Source: Gerris lacustris
Taxonomy: Eukaryota; Arthropoda; Insecta; Hemiptera; Gerridae
Assembly (NCBI GenBank): GCA_951217055.1
Contig: OX578279.1
Coordinates: forward strand, 30,282,173 to 30,346,172
Direction of reading: 5' to 3'
DNA: 64,000 nt
Shown here one piece after another: positions 1-9,708 of this stretch. A program made the translations under genes and the position numbers. The notes under the pieces are model-generated. The model saw only the letters and a program-made list of their open reading frames with translations, did no database searches and was not told where the DNA came from. Each line of letters begins with the position of its first letter. Position 1 is the first letter of the stretch.

Positions 1-907
1 AATAACACAGCAACCAAATCGTAGAAGCCGCTATATATACATTTTGTTTACCCCCCTCAAAACTAAAAATAACACAAAATAAAACGTAACAAAAATTAAT
101 CAACTATTCAAGAGCATTTTAACGATATACATCACATTATAAAAGAATAAATTGGACATTTTTTGTACCCCTGTACTTTGAAGTGCCAAAATTATCTTTT
201 TTAAAAACAAACAATACAAAAGTGCATTAATTTAACTAATAACTAAAAAGCCTAATAACAAAAAATTATTTAAACCCCCAACAAACAAAATTATAAATTG
301 GTACAAAAGTAAGTGTACACAATTTTTAAAAAATAAACAAATAATATAGCTTTAATGTACATATCAAGAGCTTTCAAATGATATACGACACAATATTAAA
401 CAAAAAAAGTGGTCACGTGTCACGGCACACGAGAAAAAGTTTACTCTCATGTTCTCAGCAAATAGGATGAACTAATGAAATAAATTACACTCAATTTAAA
501 GAGCATTAGTGTGAGATTCAAGCGCCTCAATCAGAAATAAAATCAGTCAACAATTATAGAAACTATGGTCATTCAAAGACAAAAATGGAAAAAAATACCA
601 AAATTATCACCATCTAAGGTACAACCGATGATGATACGAAGTGTTAGATATTTTAAAATCAGTTATCGCTGGGGCTCTCCGTTTTCCAATACGACTTACC
701 GTTTAACCGCAATAAGCCATTTTAAGTCGGTCATTTTTATTTTTTATAAGGGGGAAGGAGGGGGAAAAGTGAACTTTTTATAATTATTTTGGTTCTCTAG
801 CTCTTAAAAAAGTCTCTAGCTCTTCTGGAAGTGGGTAAACATTTATGTCAGTCAGTGAGTCAGTTAGCCATTCAGGATTATAGTATATTGATTTATTAAT
901 TTAGCAC

Positions 908-1277
908 GATGGTTGAAATTAGGCGGGTGCTGTCTGCGGGCTACTTTCGACAAACCATCCAAATTTCATAAAAACAGATGATTACTTTTAATGATATAGC
1001 TGTAAATAAATGTATGTTTGTGAGCATGCGGATGATAAACAAATAAGCGCAGTAAGTTTTAACTTATATGAGACCAACAATGGGCTAATCATGGCCTACT
1101 AACTAAATTTCATTTAAATCGGACAAGTAGTTTTTAAGATATGGGGGTTCGCAAGAATTGAGCGACAGACCTGGACCAGTAATGTTCCCTGATGTCTGAT
1201 CGGAGATATAAAATATTTTCGTTCTTCAGAACGATCACATAGCTTCCGTTACCTTCGGTAAGCTCGGAAGCAAAAAA
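908..1277 (+). repeat. Dispersed repeat family A, copy 1, ending in conserved hairpins
   Basis: The same sequence recurs at 13085-13490, 28805-29130, 34590-34780 and, as a short tail, near 26450, always in this orientation. The shared end contains CGTTCTTCAGAACG, a 6-bp stem, and then a second hairpin at 1242-1271 in which GCTTCCG pairs with CGGAAGC around TTACC/GGTAA. No protein is encoded. A non-autonomous transposon with a structured end is the simplest reading; its class cannot be named from this window. Confidence 0.7.
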
Positions 1278-3261
1278 CGTGGTAACAGAAATAACCTAAA
1301 TGCATGTCCTGTAATAATTTTAGATTGTTACCTACCCCTTTCTTGGTTACATTGTTCTTTGTATATGTTTAGGATATTTCTTTGTTACCTCTGGTTTTTA
1401 TATATATTTTTATCTACATTTTATTCCCCCTTTTTCTAGTCAATTTTAATGTTTTGCTTAATATGATAATTATATAACTTCTAACTTTTTATCAATGTAA
1501 GTTTTTATTTCTGGTCATCAACGAAGTTTTTCTTTTCTTATTCTTTTAAACTTTATTGTATATTTTTATTTTCTTTTGATATAGAATCTTTGTAGAAGGT
1601 CTGAATTAAAACCAACATGTCGGGTTTTTGAGAATTTTGTGATGTGTATTTTTTTTTGTGACCGAACCTGGGTTTGATTAAATTGCTCTTATGGATTGCT
1701 ATAATTATCGACTTTCCTAATTTATAAATCCAAATTTATATTCTGGTCTTATTTTTCTAGCTAAATCTCTTGTCTGACTGTGCCTTTTAAATATTGTAGA
1801 CATAATTTGCTAAAATTGGGATTGTATACCATCCTCTGGTATGTACATTTTTTCCTATATACTCGCCCCTCAAATGTAACTCTATAAATGTAGTAAGATT
1901 GTTGTAGTCTCTATTTCAAAAGCTCTTCTACTGGATGCAATGTCCACACAACAATCAAATTCCGATACCAAGACTGCTTTTAAGTTATTAATTCTACCAA
2001 TAGATGAGTAATGTCGACTACCTAATGATCGAGACGAAAAATTGGTAAACATACCACTTTGCATAGAAAGTAATCATAATTTATAGGACCGCAAAATAAT
2101 TAATTAATTTAAAAGTAAAAATTGAATTGAGATATTTCTTTGATCATGATTTATGTGTATATCTTGGTTTCCTGTGATTTGTTATTTATTGATGGAAGTT
2201 AGTGTTGTAAATCTTTCATTGAAGTAAAATATTGTGTACTACCTGTTCAACGTTTATCTTAGTAAAACTGGTTTGGCTCGAATGATTTATGCCATCTTTA
2301 CTATAATAACGTGTGAAATTGTCTGTAAACATTGTCATAAAACCCAGAGATGCATCCCTTGCCAAATCCTTAGAACATTATCTCTTTACGGAATGTCAAT
2401 TATACGCGAGATGCGCCCACGAGCCCTCTTCTTTTCTTGCAATTTATTCAAAACTTCACTTATTTCTCTCTTGCTATGTTTTACTTGACAGAAATTTATT
2501 CAGCGATTGGCATCTGATAATTTATTTTCATATTCATAAATCAACGTATATTTGCTTAAATTATTAATCTGTTTATTCCATCTTTTACATCCTTGCGTAA
2601 TTGTTTACACATCTTAATACTAACACTAAAAAACTAAGAAACATTCCATTATATAGGTATCTCTCTTATTAATTGTATATTGTAATTTTAATTCAATAAA
2701 ATTTACTAAAAGTCTACTATATCTGTGGGCACGGTAGTGCCCCGGCCAAGTCGAGCACAGCCGTACCATCCTTTACTGGAACCAACTCAAGGCACTTTGG
2801 ACTCCCCCTCTAATATCTTATTAAAGATACTTAGATGTATAAAATTAATTATAAATTAGAGTTCATTGTAAATTTCACACTACCTATTTGTTCATAAAAT
2901 ATATCAGGCTAGTTTTGTTATTTTGTCACTGATATATAGATTGACTGACTCATCATAATTCTAAGCCAGTTCTAACAATTCTAAAAATCTGGTACTTTGC
3001 CTATCTCAAGGCTAAAAGGAAAACCGCGTTGTAAAAATTTAAAAAAAAATATAACTTGCGCTACTAGCGCTTTCTAGTGGAGAACTTTTTAACTAAAGTA
3101 TTATTTTACTCTCATAAATGGAATTTTATATTGGAATAAGTGTGATTGATCTTTATTAAGTATTAAGCTCAAAGATTGTATACATATACTTCCCGCTCGT
3201 CTGCACACGTACACCAGATAATTTTTTAGTTCAATTGGAACTCCTACCCCTTCTTCTAAAC
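1278..3261. other. Gene-free AT-rich DNA
   Basis: No coding segment, RNA gene or clear element is visible. One GC-richer island at 2727-2815 contains an imperfect palindrome (GGGCACGGTAGTGCCC) and reads like a fragment of an unidentified repeat. The short open frames here have no recognisable composition. Confidence 0.5.
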
Positions 3262-3356
3262 AATGATAATTATTTTCTGCATCTATTTATTTCTTATTTT
3301 GTCCTTCCCTTTTCTTTTCTGTTATTCCTTTTATTACTACCTATGTATTATATAAT
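3262..3356 (+). repeat. 95-bp direct repeat, left copy
   Basis: This stretch is repeated at 5067-5161 with no difference that I can see. The flanks on either side differ. It is far too long to be a target-site duplication of the LINE that lies between the two copies. Confidence 0.85.
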
Positions 3357-4088
3357 ATGTTCGAAAAGAACAAGAGGCTAAAAAAACAAAACATTACTTG
3401 CAAAAGGAAGTGAAATCCCTTAACCCCCTATAGTTGGTTGCTAGATCCTTTACCAACTAGGACTAGACGTTTTACCGAAGTGAATGGTGATTGTAATTAT
3501 TGTGAAGGACTTCAAAATTTCTCTAGCCAGTGACTTTTTTGGTCTCGACTCTATACCTGTATCTCTATCCGTCAAAATTGTTTCACCTTAGTTTAAAACA
3601 CCCGTAGTTTAAAAACTATTTATCCGATTAAATTCTATGGTGGCTTGAAATGAAAATTCTGTTGCATTCTAGTTATGCATGTGCACAACTCTCTCATTAA
3701 TTATATTTCGTTTTCTCTTTATTCTAAATCTAGTATTTCATTATCCTGTCAAAGATTATTTTATTTTAATGCCATTTACGCGTAGCTTTGTGAACTCACG
3801 TTTAATTTTGTTTTTGCAATTCTAAATTAAAATTAAGTTTGTTTAACTCATAGGGAAATCATAAAAATCAGACTAAAGTTATCTTATGTTTCACATTTTC
3901 ATTTAATTTAAAATTCATTCCAGTATCAATTTTAAATTCAATACAAATCAGTCTTGAGTGAGATTGATTCAATTGAAATAACAAATAAATAATTCTGTGA
4001 TTTAGATCTGGCCCAAAAATGTTAAGCCCTACTTAAGCTTGATTTTAGTACCTTAAATGAAATTTTCTTTTTTGTATCGCACAGGAAT

Positions 4089-4489
4089 TATATGGCTCTC
4101 TTAAATGAAATCTGCCCGATATGTAATCTTGGGGAGCAAGAAAATATAGGTCATATTTTTTTACGATGCCCAATATATGAGCTCCAAAGAAAATCCTTTC
4201 TTCCAATGCACGTAGTTAGTGAGGAATGGGCAGACACGACTAATGTTTCTTCCATATTAACTTACCAAAACAAAAACAATTGTAAAAACATATTTTATTA
4301 CGTATTAAATATTCTCAAAACTAGATCTTTTATCCTGGAGGAGTAATTGTTAATCCAATTTTTGTCGTTAATGCTCTTTATTATTTCTTAGTTATTTATA
4401 ATTTGATGTAATTTGGCTACACCCCTTTGTATAAGGCTTATTTGCTTTAAATACAAATATTTTTCTATTCTATTCTATATGGCTCTCTT
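4089..4489 (+). mobile_element. 5'-truncated non-LTR retrotransposon (LINE) with 14-bp target duplication
   Basis: TATATGGCTCTCTT occurs at 4089-4102 and again at 4476-4489, bracketing a 373-bp insert. The insert holds the last part of a LINE reverse-transcriptase ORF, an AT-rich 3' UTR and a short tail of TTCTA-like units (4464-4478). A target duplication, a 5' truncation and a simple 3' tail are together the hallmark of target-primed reverse transcription. Only the 3' end is present, so it cannot move by itself. Confidence 0.85.
4103..4346 (+). pseudogene. C-terminal fragment of a LINE ORF2 protein (zinc-knuckle tail)
   Basis: The frame running through 4103-4346 encodes CPICNLGEQENIGHIFLRCP, a CxxC...H...C cysteine-histidine motif typical of the C-terminus of Jockey/R1/I-type LINE polymerases (downstream of the reverse transcriptase). 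The fragment stops normally at 4346, about 130 bp before the element's tail. The apparent ATG at 4092 lies partly in the duplicated target DNA and is not the family's start. Everything upstream, including endonuclease and polymerase domains, is missing because of the 5' truncation. The family level is secure; the exact clade is not. Confidence 0.75.
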
Positions 4490-4974
4490 TATTTTTCCAA
4501 TAAAGTTTCAAATTAAACTACTTTGTTACATTTACTACTTAAGCGTCAGAATATTAATCTGAAGTTTAATTAAAATCCACTTAGACAATATTAAATTAAA
4601 GTCTGTTAGAGAAATGGGCATCAAAGCTAAGTCGAGGGGATAAATAAGGTTTGAAGTTGAACGATGTTGGAGCAGAGTAGGTACCCAAATAGCTCTTTAA
4701 TAGCTTACCTGCCAAATTTCACTTACCGTTCAGGCATCTTAATTAAGATGTACATTGTTCGAAACTTTACTATAGTGTTAACAATAATTATAGTAGTTCA
4801 GAGTCAAGCAGTTAATACTAACTTCATAATTATTGAAATCAATTGCTTTAAAATCAAGTTTATATTTTAATACTGTAATGATTTTTATCTCCAGAAGGGA
4901 AAAAAAGTTATGATTTTGAATTAGTTTAGAGGGACTAAAACAGGTCTTTTCATCCCTAACTCAAAAAGTAGGGA

Positions 4975-5030
4975 GAACAAGTAAAAGTAGGGCGAAAAAG
5001 TAAAGTAGGGCAAAAAAGTAAAGATTGCAA
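4975..5030 (+). repeat. Short tandem repeat of an AGTAGGG-containing unit
   Basis: Three to four degenerate units of roughly 16-19 bp, each carrying AGTAGGG followed by an A-rich stretch, lie just left of the second 95-bp repeat copy. Confidence 0.6.
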
Positions 5031-5066
5031 CTTAATTATTTTATAAATAGTAGAAAATGTATGGCT

Positions 5067-5161
5067 AATGATAATTATTTTCTGCATCTATTTATTTCTT
5101 ATTTTGTCCTTCCCTTTTCTTTTCTGTTATTCCTTTTATTACTACCTATGTATTATATAAT
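5067..5161 (+). repeat. 95-bp direct repeat, right copy
   Basis: Partner of 3262-3356. The copy is followed by unrelated sequence containing GGTTGGCGGCACTGCGC. Confidence 0.85.
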
Positions 5162-5434
5162 GTAATGAAGTTGTTGAAATTAGGTTGGCGGCACTGCGCT
5201 TTTTTGACCATGTTTATCTTTGTTTACAACATTATAACCTGCATCTAAATAACCTTCTATTTGAGTTTAATTCCAATTCTTATTTGTTTTTAATATTGAA
5301 TCTCTTATATCTGCTATTAAAAGTGCTAATAATTATTGTTATTTATTAAAATATTAAATAAAAACTGTGCAATGGACAAAAATGTGAATCTTTTTTCTAC
5401 TGGAGATAAAATATTGTATGTACCTCGTGAGTAA

Positions 5435-5595
5435 AGTGCCATTATTCCCCTCGCGATAATTATCTCCCTCGGCTGCGCCTCGGGAGTTAATTAAAGTTAT
5501 TCCCTCGGCTGCGCCTCGGGAATTAAAGATTCTAATTCCCTCGGCTTCGCCTCGGGATTTAGGGACCATGGTTCCTTCGGCTTCGCCTCAAGAAG
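5435..5595 (+). repeat. Tandem CCCTCGGCTKCGCCTCGGG units
   Basis: Four units at about 5465, 5504, 5539 and 5572 share a core of the form CCTCGGCTGCGCCTCGGG or CCTCGGCTTCGCCTCGGG (the last decays after CGCCTC), spaced about 35-40 bp. They are strikingly GC-rich within very AT-rich DNA, and each can form a short stem from its TCCC and GGGA ends. A minus-strand frame across them gives a short glycine/alanine/glutamate repeat with no known match. Confidence 0.75.
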
Positions 5596-5787
5596 CCCTA
5601 GGTAATATTTAGAACGGGCCGGTTTCTATCCATTTATTGTGCCATCTTCTGTGTTAAGCAGTTTGCCTTTGTTTTATGTTCTTGCTTAATGCAACCAATT
5701 AAGTATTAAATAATACTCAAATGAAGTATTTGAGTAAAATTAACCCATATGATTCGATCTTATAAAATAATAAATATGATCATTTAC

Positions 5788-5956
5788 CTTTAGCTTTGAT
5801 CTGTAGAGAGATCACAGCCTTTGCCTGTCCATGTTGGTTGGAGGCCAGCACGGAATAGGCCCCCGTATGATCTAGCTTGGCTCCTCTGATCTCCAGACGA
5901 TACTCAGGACCGTCACCGATCCGTTTGAACTTCTCTCCGTCTTTGTAGTACTCCGG
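5788..5956 (-). CDS. Internal exon of a muscle-type immunoglobulin-repeat protein (unc-89/obscurin, titin or twitchin class)
   Basis: On the minus strand the exon opens after a TTTTAG acceptor and closes at AAG|GTAAATG. It is 169 bp (56 codons plus one base) and has no stop. The translation contains YYKDGEKF, then YRLEIRGAKLDHTGAYSVLA and later AVISLQI. These are the C' to G strands of an I-set immunoglobulin domain, with the DxGxYxxxAxNxxG signature around strand F. Such domains come in tandem in giant sarcomere proteins, where they bind neighbouring filament proteins; the strand G ending is most like unc-89/obscurin, but titin- or stretchin-like proteins remain possible. The conserved cysteine of strand F is replaced by leucine (YSVLA), common in I-set domains of this class. 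GC content is much higher than in the flanks. No second Ig exon was found, so the neighbouring introns are long or the exons lie outside the window. Confidence 0.85.
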
Positions 5957-8054
5957 CTAAAACAGTGATTAAAAATTTAATAACACTTAAGAAGGATAAG
6001 TATCAATGTAGGTCAGACAAGTGCTATTTAGAATACTGGGACAAACATAAAAAAAGATAACTGGGACAAACATACTAAACAAAAAAAATCAGCTTCTTAG
6101 TCTTTTAATTAACTTAAAAGTGGACTTGTTCTTATATAGCTCATGTTCTTCTCGTAGCTTTACACTAGGCCTAATGATCTAACTATTATTTCTGCGAACT
6201 CTTTTTTTCCCAAATGTCCATTGCTGCATGTATCATTGCAATCTGTCTCTTCGTAATATCCTAATTTATATTTATCAATCTACGTCTTTTAGAAAGATAC
6301 GACTTTTAATCCAGTCGAAGACTTTTTATTAGAAAGGTGCAGTGCAGGAGCGGGAAGGTTATATATATGTACACACATATTTAACTCTGGTCACTATGCA
6401 CTACAAATTTCAAACATGACTTCACTATTTAATTGCTTATCAAAAAATAATATTTACCTGTCAACAAGTGTTACGAATTTAAAGCAATGAGTATAACCGC
6501 TCTGTAAACAGAGTGTAGCTGTGCGGTAAAGTTACTTTACCGCACCACTGACACTGTTAAGACCTTACTGAAGGTTACACTGACCTGCATTAAGGTTATG
6601 TTGTTGTTTTTTTTAATGAATTTCGTCGATCTAATTTGGAATATACAATTTACAAATGAGTGATTACGAGGGACTTTAGTATTAAGTACGGCTTGCTATT
6701 ATAATTTTTACAACTGATAAAAAAGCGGTTTACAAACCCTTAAAATATCTTGCGCAAAGATCTTGCGGCTTAGATAGATGTTACTCCTTCGAAAATAAAG
6801 GGGTTGAACAAGGGTAGAACAAGAATGTGCATATTTTGCTGTTAGTAGACTTTTTAAGAAGAAAAAAGTTTTGTCTGATTTTGTTTTTAATATTAGAAAT
6901 GAACGGTCAAACCCAATTGAAGAAAAAGTCAGTTTACGATTTATTCTAATTTTACATTAAAGGAAGTGGAATTGATTTATTTCCTTCTTCGAGTAATAAA
7001 AAAAGGTCCAACCGAACCCTTAAGTGGATTGGTTGTAAAGCAGTTGATTTCGTTCCGCTGAGTTTGTCCCAGTTCTGTGATTCAATTTAAAAACAAATCA
7101 TTCAGTTATTCTTTTTATATCTTGTTAAAATATATTTTTAAAGGATTCGTTAAGTCTTCCTTTATTTAAATATTCATGAGAGATATATTGGTCGACTGTA
7201 TTGAATAAGGTTTTTAACACTTAAAAGAATTGAATAAGTTTTATTGTTCTCCTCCTTTTTCAGACTAATGAATATATAATTTTTTTTAAATTCTATTCTG
7301 GTAGAGTTTAAACGTAATTTTTTTTTATTATTTCTTTCATTTATTAAACAAACCAACAGGTTTCTGAGTCATAATTGTTTTAAGGGTAACACGCCTGTTA
7401 TGGATTTAAAAAGAAATTAATTATATATCAATATGTGCTTGTTTTAAATTACTATACTTGGAACTTTCTTAAATAACTATTGTAATAACTTTAGAAATGG
7501 AATGTAAATAAAATGCTTCTATCACTAAATCCTGTACCGGATCTTTCCCAAACTGGTAGCAAGCGTTGTGCGATATATTCTACTAAATGTGCAAATATAT
7601 TTACCTCTTAGAACCCCTCGGTTTCTTTGAACTAGCTTCGTTTACAATCAGTTTCGGAATGATGCATTTTCGTATATTATGTTCTGAGTTTTTTATTTTG
7701 TTTCCTAGGTTTGTTTTACTGCGTAAGAAGTGAGATTTTTTGTTTTTGTAGTTGTTCCCTTCTAAGTTCTTCTAATGATTTCAATTTTGTTAAAATTTGT
7801 TCTTCTTCTATATTTGTCGTTAATTGTCTGTCTTGATATATACATATTGTTCTTTGTCGCATAAATAACAAATCCAAATTTTCTCTACTTTAACGATTTT
7901 CCGATTATTCTGTTTCCCTTTATGTTAAAACAGAGCTTAATTTGTTTTACTTATTATAGCTGACGAGGTGGTTTATCTGGAACGGAAAGGATTTCACTTG
8001 AAGATTGGGCTGATCCTAATAAGTGCAAAATGCATTGTGGGTTGTGAAGAGATC
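5957..8054. other. Non-coding DNA with paired small hairpins
   Basis: No gene is visible. Two adjacent perfect hairpins occur: CTCTGT/ACAGAG at 6500-6513 and GTGCGGTAAAG/CTTTACCGCAC with a 3-nt loop at 6521-6545. They may be the core of a small foldback element. The rest is AT-rich and looks intronic or intergenic. Confidence 0.5.
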
Positions 8055-8068
8055 TTCCCATTCTTCCC

Positions 8069-8300
8069 CAGGAGTCCCATTCACACTTCAACTTGTTGTC
8101 CAACTGTGTTTTTCAACCTGGTTGAACAACTTGCCCATACACTCTCCAACATATTACATTTTGCTCCGCCCACAAATATCAAAAGGTTTTGATTTGTTCA
8201 CCTTGAGATTCAGTCTCTCGACCTACCCATACACTGTCCAATGTCCAACTTCAGCTACAACATAACCAAGTTAGACAAGTTGAAGTGAGTATAGGGCCCT
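8069..8300. mobile_element. Candidate MITE with imperfect terminal inverted repeats
   Basis: The left end reads CCCATTCACACTTCAACTTG and the right end is its imperfect inverse (CAAGTTGAAGTGAGTATAGGG). The body, about 230 bp, is non-coding and has its own internal partial inverse (CAACCTGGTTGAACAAC). No target duplication could be fixed, so the exact ends are uncertain by a few bases. Confidence 0.55.
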
Positions 8301-9070
8301 TTAGACTTTAGACAATTGAAACATTTAAGTCAATAACAAGGGTTAAAAGGTAAACATAGAAGGAAGCATTAGTTATTTGAGGTTCTTTAGGAGACAGAGC
8401 CCTATTGGTTCTTTGCTGTCACTCGTACTTAGGCAGGAGCAAATTCGGGCTCGATTCCCGACCTTAGGGCCCTACTGAACATAGCACCTGCTGACAGCTT
8501 CGCGATAAATGAACAAGGATGAAACATTTAGCTTCGCGATATGAATAAGTAACTACTTCATAGAATACTATAGCTACTTAAAATAGCTATACTTATTAGA
8601 AGTTTATCCGCTTGCGAATGCCAATTATACGATTTTATAGCTGATAGTGACACGCCAGCCCTGTGTCACCTCTTACATAAATATATAGTTCTATAATCCG
8701 TTTGACATGCCTAAGCCCTCCAAGGATGTTGTGCCTCGCACAACAGCCTATTGGCTATTGGATGACAGAAATTACAAGTTTTAGGGTTTCCCGCACAATG
8801 CTAGACCATATAGTTTCATGTACACACTATGATTAAACTAACTATTTTAATCTTAAAATGCTTAACGAGCATATGAATACCAAATTTTAGTTCTTACATG
8901 TTGATGTTTAGTCCTATGACTATCTGGAACCAATGAGGTGTTCATCTTCTTAATAATTTTAATTAAACATGGAAGGCAGGATACAAATATTTGTTTAATA
9001 TAGTTTATAACTTTGATTTTATGTAGATTAAAAGTAGTTTTATACGTTCATCACTTTATGCGTTTAGTAT
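8301..9070. other. Non-coding DNA; possible SINE remnant
   Basis: At 8448-8462 GGGCTCGATTCCCG resembles a polymerase III B box. No matching A box was found, so no SINE is called. A small hairpin (TTGTGC/GCACAA) lies near 8730. Nothing else is seen. Confidence 0.35.
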
Positions 9071-9074
9071 TTTA

Positions 9075-9355
9075 TTCTTAATTAAATGATTATTTTATTT
9101 TAAATCAAATTATAATTATTAAACTACGGGAAACAGACAGAGAAAAATACACTCCAGCGCCGGGATTTGAACCACGGGCCTCTATATAGTAGAGCGCTAT
9201 ACTGGAAATATAGAGGCCCGTGGTTCAAATCCCGGTGCTGGAGTGTATTTTTCTCTGTCTGTTTCCCGTAGTTAATAATAATTATAATTTGATTTAAATT
9301 AAAATTTAATCTTTCTGTGGTATGAATACTACCAAAATGGTAAAATATGAATTTC
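9075..9355. mobile_element. Head-to-head inverted pair of a tRNA-derived SINE
   Basis: From the junction near 9190, two copies of the same SINE run outward. Each contains the B box GGTTCAAATCC, the end of the tRNA-like part (CTGGAGTGT) and a body with TCTCTGTCTGTTTCCCGTAG followed by an AATTATAATTTGATTTAAA tail. The left copy is on the minus strand and lacks its 5' part. The result is a palindrome of roughly 200 bp that could extrude as a long hairpin. Confidence 0.8.
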
Positions 9356-9519
9356 TAATTGATTGTACTAGGTACAGGTACTAATTGGGTACTTTATAAT
9401 TATAAGCGTTATTTCTCGGTCTAGTTCTATGTCATTAATGTTGACTTCTAAGACTTATGTGGAAAATTGAAAGCTTAAATTCGGGACAAGGTATCATTAA
9501 CGTCAGAGAAACTCATTCT

Positions 9520-9708
9520 CCTGCGTAGCTTAGTTGGTAGTTGGTAGAGCGCTATACTGGAAATATAGAGGGCCGTGGTTCAAATCCCGGCGCTGGAGTG
9601 TATTTTTCTCTGTCTGTTTCCCGTAGTTAATAATAATTATAATTTGATTTAAATTAAAATTTAATCTTTCTGTTGTATGAATTCTACCAAAATGGTAAAA
9701 TATGATTA
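9520..9708 (+). mobile_element. tRNA-derived SINE
   Basis: A tRNA-like head begins near 9520. The acceptor stem ends CTCCTGC and GCTGGAG pair at six of seven positions. The A-box region is TAGCTTAGTTGG with a 7-bp duplication (TTGGTAG twice). The anticodon stem CTATA/TATAG encloses CTGGAAA (anticodon position GGA), and the B box is GGTTCAAATCC. The T stem is only partly paired and there is a long non-tRNA body, so this is a SINE and not a working tRNA gene. Transcription would be by RNA polymerase III from the internal boxes. Body and tail match the two copies at 9075-9355. Confidence 0.8.

Noticed and set aside
2234..2567. Overlapping 84-codon frames
   Set aside because: Two different frames are open over the same DNA, as expected by chance, with no recognisable domain or splice context.
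9520..9600. Functional tRNA with anticodon GGA
   Set aside because: A 7-bp duplication lies in the D region, the T stem is mispaired, a serine tRNA would need a long variable arm, and the segment is the head of a repeated SINE.
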